Source: Paracamarosporium sp. OC-R06-R3
Taxonomy: Eukaryota > Ascomycota > Dothideomycetes > Pleosporales > Didymosphaeriaceae
Length of the DNA stretch: 64,000 nucleotides
Direction of reading: 5' to 3'
Assembly (NCBI GenBank): GCA_019828545.1
Contig: JACVRA010000109.1
Coordinates: forward strand, 487,590-551,589
The translations under genes were made by a program, and so were the position numbers. Below the pieces are notes generated by a model. That model was not told the origin of the DNA. It saw only the letters and a program-made list of their open reading frames with translations, and ran no database searches. Shown here piece by piece: positions 8,968-20,303 of the stretch. Within the stretch, counting starts at the first letter, position 1. Every line of letters begins with the position of its first letter.

Positions 8968-10037
8968 ATGTCTGGCGGCAAGATAACAGCATATCTCGAC
9001 TGCGGTAGGTTCTCTGCCATCCTACGGAACCACGCGCCCGCTACTCTGACCACACACGCCAGTGTCACCCTTCTCCTACTTCGCTCTCATCCACCTCGAG
9101 AAAAACAAAGCACTCCTCGAATCTCACCATGTAGAAATAGAGTGCGTGCACCAGTCCATATCCGTCGGTTTGCAGACCCACATGTACCTGCAAACGCATG
9201 GGACCATGCTGTGCCTCAGCCCCCCGCACACGGACGACCCACTTCTCCATGCTGTAGTTTCCCGTGCTGACGTCTACAGTATAGTGCCCGTCTTTCTGGG
9301 CGGTATCATGGAAGGTAGCGGTACGTACATTCGCATTGGATTGGTTCATGACACACACTCGAGCAAACCGAGAACTTCATCATGCTGAGTCGTGTTACAA
9401 GGTAACAAGCCCCCATGGACGCTTTCCGCCAAAGCCACGTATTCAAAACCCGACGCTGCTCGAGCAAAACGCTATTTTGGTACCCCGAACTTGCAGACGC
9501 CATCGTTCTTCCCCATCCTCTCACTACTTCCACAACGTGTTCTAGTGTGCGTGAAAGCTGCGCACTCCAGCCTTTATGTGCAGATTTTTCTAGACATATT
9601 CACTGCGATGTGGGAAGAGGGGCTGGATGTCAGCAAGGCAGACATACTTTCTCGAATTTTGTCAAACAAACTCGAAGACAATCAGGTCCAGGAGATTATG
9701 CACAAGGCTACCACGCCCGAGTATAAACAAGCACTCAACGCCAACACGAAGGAAGCCCTCGACAGAGGTGCATTCGGATGTCCATGGTTCTGGGTGCGGA
9801 ACGCGAGAGGTGACGAGGAGCCGTTCTTTGGAAGTGACAGGTATGTATATTTCCTTCTGGTGGGGATCTACTGCAACTTGAGTAGGGTTTCTGTTGGTGG
9901 ATCATCTTGCATATCACTTTGAAGCAGGGGTTTCAGGGCGTGAAGCTAACCATGCTAGGTTTCACTTCATGTGGCAACATCTGGAGCTGCCGTGGAAGGA
10001 TATCGAGTTATTGCCGCCTCAGCGGGCGAAGATCTGA
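8968..10037 (+). CDS. Glutathione S-transferase, kappa class (DsbA-like fold)
   Basis: Five exons, 8968-9004, 9063-9141, 9280-9320, 9402-9840 and 9959-10037, join in frame to 224 residues, the usual length for the kappa/2-hydroxychromene-2-carboxylate isomerase family. The N-terminal strand reads KITAYLDCVSPFSYFAL, with Ser14 in the place of the catalytic serine. FLGGIM, GNKPPW, the RAKRYFGTPN region, RGAFGCPW (cis-Pro loop) and FFGSDRF near the C-terminus are all family hallmarks. Such enzymes conjugate or isomerise electrophiles with glutathione in mitochondria or peroxisomes. The C-terminus PQRAKI is not a clear PTS1, although AKI vaguely resembles one. An in-frame ATG at 8962 would add two residues. 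Introns are 58, 138, 81 and 118 nt. Confidence 0.93.
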
Positions 10038-12166
10038 TTTGCTAGCAGTGCATTTAGATAGAATACGGAAACCGTGGGGATCGGTACGTGTGCAAGGCGC
10101 GGCCACAGCACGGACAGTGGAAGTAGTGTGAACGTGTATATTATCTATCCTAAATTTTACACAGGATACTAGCCAATATCACGTCAAGCTTAGCTAGTTG
10201 ATCAAGTTACAGGTATTGGACGATGCCATTTGAATAAAGTCGTGGACGTTCCCGTACTCCAGCAAGCCGGAACTTTCGGTAGGCTCAAGTAGTTATTGAT
10301 GTCTCATTTCAACGCCGTCTTGTCTTCATCCGCGGGGGATCGGCCTGTGACACCATTGATGAAGGTTTTGACAGTCCCTACCGGAACGGCTACTTACATC
10401 CCCAGACAGCTACGACGAAGTGTCAGCCTGTTAGCCTGCTTCTTGCTGCCGCCAGGAGAATGGAAGACAATGTCGCTGTGGGGCAGCCTTGGTTCACATG
10501 AAGTTTGGTATCCTACAGCAAGATGAGAGCGAGACACTAAAGCACTGCAAAGTGAGTCTGATGGTTTACATACTGTGCCGTCGGGTCCTCGGGTGAACAC
10601 CATATAAACCGCGCAATTGCAATGTGGGCTGAGACAACGCATACCCCTACTGCACTGTCTTATACAATACTAGCTACGCTTTTAGTCCGTCATCGCAAGG
10701 ATATGACAAAAAGACCAATGTAGCACACCGGCACGTGCACCAGGATTGGTGCAAGCTTCATGCGCATGCATCAATCCAAAGCAATGAAGGTTACTCCATC
10801 TAGGCGCCTGCAGTCATCCTAATTATTGCAGAAGACTGGTCAGCTGCTGCAGTGCCGTTACCGGGGCGGTGCAAGGATTGTCAGTGGTTTGCTATGCGCG
10901 TACCCGTTCGCTTCTGCATGTCGACCAAACAAGACGACGCAGGCACCTAAGGTCAGCTCAGATAACATCAGAAGAGCAATCAAGAATTGGTTCAGTATTT
11001 GCTACCCACTCTTGATAGGCCATCGAGGTCGAAAAGCAGCTAGAGATCTTCAGCAGAGCTGGGCATACAACCAGTCTGCCACGTCGGAATCGGCGCGGCA
11101 TCGCATATGTCATAAACCCGGCTATGCTAAACCCAACATGATATGAATGGGGCCGGCAAGTTCACGGATTCGCCGTAGATATCTGGCTCCCAAAATGGAC
11201 AGAGCAGTGGACTGAAATTACCCACCATGGTAGCTCAGGCATTCTACCCGTCGCAGAACCTCCAGAGATATGAGTTATATACACAAGAAATCGCTGAGTG
11301 AAGAGATGTTTCAATGACCCGGGTATGAGTACCTTTCAGTCCAAGTAAAATGTACTTCGCTCATTGGTTCCGCATGATCATTAGCATTAGTAGCTTCGGC
11401 TCTCTTCGTCCTTTGCTCAGCGTTAGTCGGTTCGTCCGCCTCTTATATGTTTCCTCTATCCAGATTTGCTATACGGGTTAGATGTGTCTGACATGTCCTT
11501 AGTGTGTTTGTGCTGTCCTTTACGATCTTAGCTCCTTTCTTAGGATATTTTAGGTTTTAGAAACCCGCGTGGCATACAAGTGAGTACTTGCGTTGCTTGT
11601 TCAATTGAGTCTGCGGATGGCAGGTATTAGAACAAGCTTAGTGCGGCTTCGCTGTACAAAGTATGGATAACAACGCACGCCTTGCCTTGAGCCGCACCGG
11701 CGCACCATTCACAAGCTCCCACTGTGCTAATTACAACATCCGGAAAGCCCCGCATGCTGAGGCGGTCAACGGTTCTGCCACTTACAAAGCGAGCTTCGTT
11801 CTCTTACCGCTCCATCGAGTGGGGGTCCTACTTCACCTAAGAGCCTATGCTCGTGAATAGTCGAATTAACCGCACCTGCCTATACTGTTCTTGAGGTAAT
11901 GAACCACCGTGAAGCTCGGTTTTAGCACCTTTCTTGTTGCCACGTCTGTGAAGTACACAGCAACGTGACGGGGCTAACTCTTGTTGTTCTTATAGGCCGC
12001 ATACCCTTCTCATGACATAAGCCTTATACCGAGAGCCTGCTCAAGAAGTACCCCACGCCGGACAACCATCTTTCCTTCGTCCCACACCCTCCCTTCGCTG
12101 CTCTCAAAGACAAGTCTCTCCTCACCCCACACACGTCTTCTAGGGTACGCAATAGCGCAGTCGAGC
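10038..12166. other. Intergenic, 2.1 kb, no supported gene
   Basis: Short open frames on both strands lack recognisable motifs. The stretch 11340-12160 precedes a regulatory gene and is probably its promoter and leader. No tRNA, repeat or transposon remnant was recognised. Confidence 0.45.
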
Positions 12167-13639
12167 ATGGTAAGGGTAACTTCACTTCATACACGAAGAA
12201 GAGCTGACCAAACAAAGCAGCGGCAACAGCAGCAGCAACGTAGGCCTGCGGTCAACGCGCACACTCAATCTTGGCATCTTGACGGTCTCCCCAGAGAAGT
12301 GAGCTCACACACCTCTGGGCCTACCAGTACAGTGCTCTTCTCGGCCTCATCACTTCCCGGACGCACGCCCTGTCAACATTCGGTATCAGGAAGCGCCGTG
12401 AATGCTTATGCGTATAGCCTCAATCACGGTCTGCCTATAACACCGCCAATGATCATGGCGGATCAAGAATTCCAGGGTGGCCTGAGCAATCATTTTGACT
12501 ACACGGGCATGTTGGAGGGACGATCAACTGTGGTGAAAAGCGAGGCGGACTACACCGATGGCTCATCGTGGCCCTTGCAAATGCGGCAGGCTGCTTTGTC
12601 ACAGCACGTTGGCATAGTCGACCGCTCTTACTTCGATACCAGTATATCCTCTCTGTCCCCGAGGAGCACCTATTTCAGTGAACCTTCGGAGCGTGGCGTG
12701 ACATTTTCACCAAATTTAGGACTCGATGAGGTGAACGCCAGAAAGACTTGGGCTGAGTGCTCATCCTTATCGCCTATTCAGATCAAACAGTCTCCATCTC
12801 AGTCGAGTTCCACTGGTTTTCGTCCGCAGCCCGCATACACTTTTGATGGGGGGATGGGGGCCGGCGTATCGTCGTTGTATTCGACTACTATCAACGTCGT
12901 ACCGCCTTCAGAACAGCAACATAACGCTAGTTTTGATCCGCACGTAGGTCAGTCCAGACTGCCGTGGGCGGGTCAGAGCGATGACTTAAGCGTGATCGCC
13001 TGGCATCCTTCTTCCTACCCGCAGTTGCAGCAGACTGCGCAGCTACCCTACTATCCCTCAGGCTTGGTCGACACCTTTCCACAGGATACCCATGGCTTCG
13101 GATCCAACGCACCGGTAGAAGCATCGAGCCAGATTCATGGACAGTCCTACGAGCCAAGCCACAATGCCCTCCACCAAGATACTCGCGATCCCAGTCGTTC
13201 AATAGATGAACAGACACAACGCGAGGTAGAGAACCAGATGCTTCTCGACGGAAAGGCAGCGGGGCTGACCTACAGAGACATTCGAGCCAAAATGGGTACT
13301 GACGTCGCCGAGTCGACTTTAAGGGGTCGGTACCGGGCATTGACCAAGGATAGGAAGGATCGCGTTCGCAAACCCACCTGGACCTCAAAAGATGTAAGTT
13401 TGGTACTAGCAAGGCTATGAATAGGGGCTAACTTTTTACAGATTCGATTACTGAGGGAGGTAGTCACCCAGCAACTTGACGATCTTGATGATGGCTCTCG
13501 GTTCATCGACAGAAGCCAGCGCTTGTCCAAGGTGTCTTGGAAGAAAGTGGGCGAGTATATTGTCGAGCACGGTGGATCTTACAAGTTCGGCAACTCGACG
13601 TGTAAGAAGAAATGGGTAGAGATTGATCAGCGCCATTGA
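12167..13639 (+). CDS. Myb/SANT-like DNA-binding regulator
   Basis: Exons 12167-13393 and 13442-13639 (48-nt intron, phase 0) give up to 474 residues. The first three quarters are Ser/Gln/Pro-rich low complexity, typical of fungal transcription regulators. The C-terminal part (about residue 350 on) is helical and conserved-looking: TYRDIRAKMG, TLRGRYRALTK, KPTWTSKDIRLL, then SWKKVGEYI and CKKKWVEI, a Myb-like layout with tryptophans spaced for a three-helix fold. The start is uncertain. The ATG at 12167 is immediately followed by GTAAGG, a strong donor-like sequence, and a second in-frame start near 12456 (MADQEFQGG) looks more natural. No orthologue name is recognised. Confidence 0.75.
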
Positions 13640-14202
13640 TCCAGCCGGAGCAGTTCTGATGTTCTGGATCCTGTTCTTTAAGCATTGACAATAAGAGCGC
13701 CTCCTACCTCTTCTCACCATGTGGTCGAAGAATCAGAGCTCTTGGAGCTCTTTGTAATATGTCGATCTGACCTATTTGGAGGTAGAAGAACCTCCTGTTT
13801 ACCTAGGTTTGGTATTAGTCGGATAGATTTGAGTTGGTATGTTGCGAAGCCGATTGCATTGTTACTTGGTTCCAAGCGTTCTACTGTTTCTTTAGATACC
13901 AAGTTGCATATGCATGGCGTTTAAGAAATCGATGTCTCTATGTCGAAGTTACAGAATGGCAAAGAAAGGAAATGCACGTGATTCATTTACATGCCGTGCG
14001 ACTGAAACATGCATTTGCAAAAGAGGTTTTGCGTGTAATTTGATAGCCATCATCATTAAGGAGTGATATTGGGGTTGGTCTAGGTCGGACGATTGAGGAG
14101 TAACGTTGGAAGTTGTGTAGGTCTGTGCGCGAAAACAGAAACGCGGCGGGGTACCTCCTATGGTGCATCAACTTACAATCGCCTCATCGATTGCCCAGGA
14201 AA
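13640..14202. other. Intergenic, 563 bp
   Basis: Terminator side of the Myb-like gene and promoter of the ATP adenylyltransferase gene. Only short open frames without motifs are visible. Confidence 0.5.
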
Positions 14203-15334
14203 ATGATACTAGGTCTCTCTGAAGCGCTGCCAAACCTGGTAGAGGCCAAATTCACGACTGCAAGAGCTTCACAGGCGCTGCTCTTCTCCTCCACCGAGCT
14301 TTCCGTCATTCGCACATCCACTGGGATCCCAGTAAGTACCCGTCGCCTTGTGTCGTTCAATTAGCTAACAGACATGTCAGTTCCAGCTGCGATACTGTCC
14401 TGCCCTGGCAAAGAAGCCCGAACCGCGCAAGGAGACGCTGCCGAAGAAGAAGATTGATCCTTTTGAGAACCCACCCACGGAGCTCTTCGTCACCGACATT
14501 CCTACCAACAACCCGAGCCACTTCCTCGTTCTGAACAAGTTTCCCGTTATAACAGATCATTTCATACTTGCTACAAAGGCAAACAAGCGACAAACACATG
14601 TGTTGGAGGAGGAAGACCTCGAGGCAACGTACGCCTGCCTGAAAGCGTGGCAAGGCGAGGGCTCGGGCAATGACCGCGGCCGCCTATTCGCCTTCTTCAA
14701 TTCAGGTGACCACAGTGGAGCTAGTCAACCGCATCGGCATCTGCAATTTCTCCCCGTGGATAGTATGCATGAGGGAGAGAAGTCTGCTGGGTGGGATGTG
14801 CTCGTGGATTCTATTTTGTCCAGCGGGACGGAAAGCAATAGTGCCTGGAATGTTAGCTCTGAGGCATCACTGAACAAGGCTGCAGATGCTTCGACCAAAA
14901 TCATTCAGCACGCTAAACTTCCCTTCACGCATTTCGCATACAAATTCACCTCCGAACCCTCTAGCGCGCAACTTCTCCAAACGTACCACAACCTATATCG
15001 GCACGCAAAGCAATCCGTTGATGACTTCATCTCGAGCAGTCCCGGTCAGCTTAGTTTGCACGGGTCTGCTGAAGGGGACCTACCGATCAGTTACAATCTA
15101 ACCATGACGACAGCAGGCATGGCGATCGTTCCGAGACGCCATGAGGGCCACATGCTGCGACGCGACGATGGTACCGATATCGGATTCGTTCAACTCAACG
15201 GTACTGTACTTGGTGGTACGCTCATGGTCAAGTTCCAAGAAGAATGGGACACCCTTCGACAACATCCGGAGAGACTTGATGCCATTCTTGAAGCTATCGG
15301 TATACCCCGAACTACCCAACCAAACAAGCTGTGA
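14203..15334 (+). CDS. ATP adenylyltransferase (Ap4A phosphorylase, APA1/APA2 type)
   Basis: Exons 14203-14331 and 14381-15334 (49-nt intron) give 360 residues, close to yeast Apa1/Apa2. The N-terminal block LVEAKFTTARASQALLF and GIPFQLRYCPALAKKP across the splice are characteristic. The catalytic HIT-like motif is QPHRHLQFLP (HxHxQ, with the middle His as nucleotidyl acceptor), preceded by FNSGDHSGAS. A C-terminal ATP_transf domain with YNLTMTTAGMAIVPRR and NGTVLGGTL follows. The enzyme phosphorolyses Ap4A to ATP and ADP in the cytosol and sets dinucleoside polyphosphate levels. ATG 14203 is chosen because it begins the conserved region; the frame upstream has no similarity. Confidence 0.93.
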
Positions 15335-15418
15335 AATACCTGCAAACTCCAATGCTATCAACAGACCTGAACTAAGATGGTATCGTAAGACATAAAGAAC
15401 AGCGCAGAACAGGACAAG

Positions 15419-16423
15419 CTAGTATTTGCCGCCTTCGTCGCAAATTTTCCGGAAAACGTCTGTCGTGTGTGCCCACATCTTCTCCTCGGCACCCTCTGTC
15501 CGCATCTTAGCCGCTCTCTTTGTGTCGGACTGAGCTTCGCCATTCCAAGATAGCTGGTAATGCCCGCTGCCTTTGATACCGTCGCCTCCACTGACGGCAC
15601 CTTCAACACCCTCCGCCTTTGCCCTTGGCGCATATCGCGGCGCGGTCGCCTCAAACAGATGCCTCTCCCCGCTTTCCTTTTTGCTTACCGAAAAGGGCGA
15701 CAGTAGGGCATAGACTGGTTTGAGCCATGGATTGCGGCCTCCGGACGTCTCAACGATGCCCGGCTGTTCGTGAATGAAGGATGTGTTAGGCCACTGTTTG
15801 GCCAGATGCTCAATGGCAAAGTTGCCCAAGGCGCTGCCGTGGGTCGCGCAGTTCCTGAGCGAGAAGTTCTCTTTTAATGACGGGTCGGAGAAGTTGAAGT
15901 CGTTGTCCTTTCCGAGGGCTGGATCGTAGACGGAGACCACGCGTGAGAGCGTCGCCTGGGGATCCTCATTCTTGGCTGCCGCATCCAGCAACGGCGCCAA
16001 ATTATGCATGAAGCGGGCTCTCGCGTAATAGTGCAGAGCGAATTTATGATCCAGACCCTCGGCGGTCTCGTTCCTGCCTTTGAAGGTCATGTACCCAATC
16101 GTCATGAACAGCAGATTGACCTTGTTCTCCTTCTCTCTGATTTCCTTGCAGGCCTCGTCTACCTTGCGCAACAGGCTCACATCTTTCTGGATGAAGTCGA
16201 CGGTGGACGAGGAGTTTATGGACTTGAGTTCGTTGGTGATCTTGGCAGCCTCGGTAGCGTTGCGGCCGATGAGATAGATGTGGGGTGAACGGGTGTTGCG
16301 TGCGAATTCCAGGGCAGTATAATGCGAGATGCCCGACGTGCCGCCGACGAAGACGGCGACGAGGTTGGGAGCGAGGGATGAAAGGGTCGCGTTGTGGGCG
16401 CGGACTTCGTTGAGAGAGACCAT
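15419..16423 (-). CDS. Atypical short-chain dehydrogenase-like protein
   Basis: Single-exon frame of 334 residues from the ATG at 16423 (MVSLNEVRAHN); an in-frame upstream start would add 13 residues. The fold is SDR-like: VAVFVGGTSGIS glycine loop, IYLIGRN strand, DVSLLRKVDEACKEI and VNLLFMTIGYM. It belongs to the fungal subgroup often found near secondary-metabolism genes. Key residues deviate: the third glycine of the TGxxxGIG motif is Ser, and the region that should hold YxxxK reads THGSALGNFA, so the usual Tyr/Lys pair is absent. It may therefore use a different mechanism or bind without catalysing. It converges on the ATP adenylyltransferase gene with only 84 bp between stops. Confidence 0.85.
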   Translation of the reverse strand: MVSLNEVRAHNATLSSLAPNLVAVFVGGTSGISHYTALEFARNTRSPHIYLIGRNATEAAKITNELKSINSSSTVDFIQKDVSLLRKVDEACKEIREKENKVNLLFMTIGYMTFKGRNETAEGLDHKFALHYYARARFMHNLAPLLDAAAKNEDPQATLSRVVSVYDPALGKDNDFNFSDPSLKENFSLRNCATHGSALGNFAIEHLAKQWPNTSFIHEQPGIVETSGGRNPWLKPVYALLSPFSVSKKESGERHLFEATAPRYAPRAKAEGVEGAVSGGDGIKGSGHYQLSWNGEAQSDTKRAAKMRTEGAEEKMWAHTTDVFRKICDEGGKY

Positions 16424-16862
16424 GTTGGATTGTTGCAGTGAAGTGGAATGTAGCAGCAGCACTGTCTGGCTTTATGTGCCCGGGGATTATACGGGATACC
16501 AAGCTGCCGGGACGGAGCTATGGAGTACGAAGAGATGTGTGATGGAGGGATGGCGGACACACACGAGCGTGTTATATCTTGGTCCCGTCAAACCAGCCCC
16601 AGGGTGAAGGAGCGCGGTTTTTGTGCGGTCATGGTGTTTAGCACGTTAAAGCCGTCACCGTGACAAGCCTCGGGTAGGGCTGAGCTCTGCGCGGACGAAG
16701 TTGGGACCGCGTCACAGGACATCACGTGAAGCAGCTCAGCGGAAGTCCACCACAAGACTCGCCGGACGCTCATAGGCTCGGAGGTCCGCAACGGCACGGC
16801 ACTAGACGCAACCCCGCCAGGGTCACGCAAAAGCCATGACTTGACCACCTCACCGACAGAGA
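16424..16862. promoter_or_regulatory. Divergent promoter region, SDR-like / YAE1
   Basis: 439 bp between the two divergent start codons. It is GC-rich toward the YAE1 side. No distinct binding site is recognised. Confidence 0.45.
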
Positions 16863-17471
16863 ATGATACGCGCGCCCTCTCCCTCCCCAGGCCCGGCCTT
16901 CCTCCCCGCCGGCAACGCCCCGCCCACGCCGCCGCACGCCGACCCGCTCGACGACATCTACGGCTCTTCCCCGCCCGCGTCTCCCACGTTCGCAGCGCAA
17001 GGCTCCGACGAGATCCTCTCGGATCTGCCCTCGCGCCAGAGGAACCTCGACACCGACGCCTACCGTGAAGGGCTCTCGGCTGCCAAGGGCAAGTTTGTGC
17101 AGGAGGGCTTCGACGAGGGCTTTTCACTGGGTGCCGAGATTGGGCTGCTTGTTGGTCGCATCCTGGGCACACTGCAGGGCATGGCGCCAGCGTCACAGGG
17201 CCACAAGGAGGTGCAGGGCTTGTTGGAGCGCGCAAGGAGCGATCTCGCCATTGAGCGTGTGCTCGGTCGGGAGTGGGTTGATGACGAGGGCATCTGGAAG
17301 TGGGAGGTCGAGTCCAAGAGGGCAGACGAGGACGTCACATTCCAAGAGGTTGCGCGGCATCATCCTGTTGTCAAGGCTTGGGTGTGGAGGGTGGAGGAGC
17401 TGGCTGGGGAATGGGGCGTCGATTTAGAGGCGGTGGAGAAGGGGAGGGAGGCGGAGGCGGAACAGAGTTGA
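16863..17471 (+). CDS. YAE1: Yae1, cytosolic Fe-S cluster targeting adaptor
   Basis: Intronless, 202 residues. After a Pro-rich N-terminus comes LDDIYGSSPP and then the diagnostic deca-GX3 region, where glycines recur every fourth residue over GFDEGFSLGAEIGLLVG and onward to GTLQG (about residues 80-106). In yeast, Yae1 works with Lto1 to recruit the apo form of the ABC protein Rli1/ABCE1 to the CIA targeting complex, so the product supports ribosome recycling. The C-terminal half is helical and acidic, as in fungal orthologues. Codon use is strongly GC-ending compared with the carotenoid cluster. Lto1 is not in this window. Confidence 0.92.
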   Translation: MIRAPSPSPGPAFLPAGNAPPTPPHADPLDDIYGSSPPASPTFAAQGSDEILSDLPSRQRNLDTDAYREGLSAAKGKFVQEGFDEGFSLGAEIGLLVGRILGTLQGMAPASQGHKEVQGLLERARSDLAIERVLGREWVDDEGIWKWEVESKRADEDVTFQEVARHHPVVKAWVWRVEELAGEWGVDLEAVEKGREAEAEQS

Positions 17472-17944
17472 GGCCGATCCGACGTCTACGGCACCACCGA
17501 GCAGACTTGGTGCCGCGATTCCATGCCACACAGAGCCGAGCCGATGTTTTGGCATCGCATATGGCGTGTCCAACACGTTGAGAGACGGATCAAAATGTCC
17601 ATCTAAGAGAGCAACGCGGAACGGAGGCGCAGTCTATGGTGGCTTTGTGCCAGAAATTTGAGGGGCACGACACGCTGGGAGAAGCAGCACAGAACAGCAC
17701 AGTGTATTTAGTCCGCACGAGGCTGGGGCCGAAGATTGAGAATTAGAACTTGCAATGCACATGACACATAACAGAAGCACTTCCCATGTGTTGTCAGAGT
17801 CGGAGGCGGACGAACCTGGCGTCGGGGATTTCGGCGCTAACCAAGGGCTCAGGCCGTCGGCCTGGACGTCATGACTGATGACTGCAGACAAAATGTCGCG
17901 ACTCCCGCCACAGGCTCTTTTCCTCCCGAGTCTCCAGAGCAGCA
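17472..17944. other. Intergenic, 473 bp
   Basis: Between two plus-strand genes; it holds the YAE1 terminator and the promoter of the UbiB-family gene. An out-of-frame ATG lies at 17892, 53 nt before the main start. No other feature is seen. Confidence 0.45.
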
Positions 17945-19939
17945 ATGGTGCATGGCCTGCGTCTCCTCAGAGGAGCCCAGTCGCCCCATGTCGCCCCCAG
18001 TCTGCTAACGCTTTCTTCCCTACGCTCGCCTCTCGTGCGCCACGTCCAGTCGCAGGCCTTCCAACCGGCGAGACCGATTAACCCCGCCGACCTCCCCAAA
18101 CCCAGGCCGCGCAAGGCAAAACCTCCTCTGCGAAGGAGAAAATGGGTGCGCCGTCTCGTCGTCTTCTCTGCGCTGGTGGGCACGGGATACGTCGCAGACC
18201 GGCAGTTCAACGCCTCGGCCCTCACGCGCAGCTTCCGCACCTTCAAGACGGGTCTTGTCATCGGTCTGGACTACAAGATCAACTTCCGCGCGCACCCTCC
18301 GCTGGCGAACAGCATCGAGGAACTGCATGCGCGTAATGCCACGAGGATATTCGACTTGCTACGGCACAACGGCGGCTTGTACCTGAAGATCGGGCAGGCC
18401 ATTGCCATGCAGAGCGCCGTGCTGCCGCCGCAGTTCCAGAAGATGTTCGCCAAGATGTTTGATGATGCCCCGCAGAACGATTGGGCTGAGGTGGAGAGGG
18501 TTGTGAGAGAGGATTTTGGGCAGAGCGTCGAGGACGTCTTTGGCGTGAGCTTTGCGGGCGAGCAGGGCAAAGGCGTCATGGAAAAGACAGCACGAGCCAG
18601 CGCAAGTGTGGCGCAGGTGCACTGGGCGCGGTTGGCTGACGGCAGAGAAGTTGCCATCAAGATCCAGAAGAGGGAGATCGCCGACCAGGTAGGATGGGAT
18701 CTGTGGGCATTCAAGGTTGTGGCCAGGGCGTATACGTGGTGGTTTGGAATACCCATTTACACGCTTGTACCCTATATCACCGAGCGGTTGATGCTGGAGA
18801 CGGACTTCCAAAACGAGGCCAACAATGCGGAACAGATGCGAGAACTCGTTGCGGGGGAGAAGCGGTTGAACGGACGTGTATACATCCCGAAAGTGTACAG
18901 AGAGTTATCCAGCAAACGCGTCATGACGGCAGAGTGGATAGAAGGTGTACGACTATGGGATAAAGAGGGTATAGAGAATGGCTGGCAGGGTGGCTGGCGA
19001 CAAGGTAGCCCAGGAGCTGGCGGCACCGGTCTCCCACCTTTACCCAGCGATAGGACCAACGTCGACACATCCGTCCCGGAAGACGCTCCTAAGCATCCGC
19101 TTTTCAAACCTAATCGTAAACAATGGAAAGGCACAGATGGCAATGGTGGTCTCGGCGTCTCTCTGAAGACAACTATGAACACCATCGTCGATCTCTTCAG
19201 CGCGCAAATGTTCCTCTGGGGAATCGTTCACTGCGATCCCCATCCCGGCAATATTTTCATCCGGCGGCTACCCAATGGTCAACCCGAAGTCGTCCTCATT
19301 GACCACGGGCTATACATTCAGATGTCCCCTTCCTTTCGTCACCAATACGCGCTCTTCTGGAAATCGCTCATGGCATTCGACAATGACACCATCAAAGAAA
19401 TCGTGACCAGCTGGGGCGTCAACAACCCAGATATATTCGCTTCAGCGACGCTTATGCGCCCGTACCAAGGCGGCGATAACACTACGTTGAACGAGCTGAA
19501 GAAGGGAGGCAAGGGCAAGGACCAGGCGGAGCGCGCCTTTGAGATGCAATCCAAAGCGAGAGACGGTATCAAGCAGATCCTCGGCGACGAGAATAAATGG
19601 CCGCGCGAACTCATCTTCATTGGCCGTAACCTGCGCATCGTGCAGGGAAACAACCAATTCCTCGGGTCCCCTGTGAATCGCATCAAGATCACGGGCCTCT
19701 GGGCTTCTCGCGCGCTCGCCGAGTCGCCGGACCTCAGCACTGGACAGCGCTGGAGCAACTGGGTCAAGCATTTGAGATTCAGGCTCGTGCTGTTGCTGAG
19801 CGATGCGTATTTCACGTGGAGTAAGGTCAAGCAGGCGGTAGGCGTGGGAAGAGGCATGGAGGAGGATATCGAAGCGCATATGCGGGTCATGGCCAAGGAT
19901 TTTGGGGTTGATTTGCAGCACGGAGTTTTTGAAGGCTGA
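17945..19939 (+). CDS. Mitochondrial UbiB/ABC1-family atypical kinase (Mcp2/Cqd2-like)
   Basis: Intronless, 664 residues. The Arg/Ser-rich N-terminus looks like a mitochondrial presequence, followed by a membrane span around residues 62-76 (VVFSALVGTGYVA). The UbiB signature comes next: LKIGQAIAMQSAVLP (the KxGQ motif that blocks canonical protein-kinase activity), ASASVAQVHWA (Ala-rich loop), VAIKIQ (lysine), LMLETDFQNEA (ExD), HCDPHPGNIF (catalytic loop) and LIDHGLY (metal-binding D). A Gly/Pro-rich insert (about residues 350-400) interrupts the kinase domain. The TM anchor and insert resemble yeast Mcp2/Cqd2 (YLR253W), linked to coenzyme Q and phospholipid homeostasis in the inner membrane, rather than Coq8. 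The choice between Mcp2-like and ADCK1-like is not certain. Confidence 0.92.
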   Translation: MVHGLRLLRGAQSPHVAPSLLTLSSLRSPLVRHVQSQAFQPARPINPADLPKPRPRKAKPPLRRRKWVRRLVVFSALVGTGYVADRQFNASALTRSFRTFKTGLVIGLDYKINFRAHPPLANSIEELHARNATRIFDLLRHNGGLYLKIGQAIAMQSAVLPPQFQKMFAKMFDDAPQNDWAEVERVVREDFGQSVEDVFGVSFAGEQGKGVMEKTARASASVAQVHWARLADGREVAIKIQKREIADQVGWDLWAFKVVARAYTWWFGIPIYTLVPYITERLMLETDFQNEANNAEQMRELVAGEKRLNGRVYIPKVYRELSSKRVMTAEWIEGVRLWDKEGIENGWQGGWRQGSPGAGGTGLPPLPSDRTNVDTSVPEDAPKHPLFKPNRKQWKGTDGNGGLGVSLKTTMNTIVDLFSAQMFLWGIVHCDPHPGNIFIRRLPNGQPEVVLIDHGLYIQMSPSFRHQYALFWKSLMAFDNDTIKEIVTSWGVNNPDIFASATLMRPYQGGDNTTLNELKKGGKGKDQAERAFEMQSKARDGIKQILGDENKWPRELIFIGRNLRIVQGNNQFLGSPVNRIKITGLWASRALAESPDLSTGQRWSNWVKHLRFRLVLLLSDAYFTWSKVKQAVGVGRGMEEDIEAHMRVMAKDFGVDLQHGVFEG

Positions 19940-20303
19940 ACGCGATAGATTTGGTGGCAGATAGAGGACCTGTACGATAGCGCGTGTGCACATGATTCCC
20001 CCATAGACGTGGGCTATGTGGCCCTTGTAGAATATACAGCTCTCGCATCACGTGCCATGTCTTCATCGGGCAGGTGTCAATCGACCCTGCACTCCACGCT
20101 TGGCACCCTCCGTTTCCAATTCTTGGTACCTGCTTTTCTCGATCTCGCAGCATGGCCCAGACTTTTAAGCTTGCCATGGGCGTGATAACGGTGGGGGAGC
20201 ACGCACGCAATCAATGTTAATATGCGCGAGATACCGAAGGTATAAGACGAGAGGGGCTGCTGGGGTGTGGGCTTAAAAATTGTCTCCCAGGAATTCTAGC
20301 ACA
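19940..20303. other. Intergenic, 364 bp
   Basis: Terminator of the UbiB gene and promoter of the aminopeptidase. TATAAG occurs near 20241 and TTAAAA near 20274, shortly upstream of the start codon; either may help set initiation. Confidence 0.4.

Noticed and set aside
16588..17235. Minus-strand frame of 215 codons opposite YAE1
   Set aside because: Antisense shadow of the well-supported Yae1 frame, with low-complexity Arg/Pro content.
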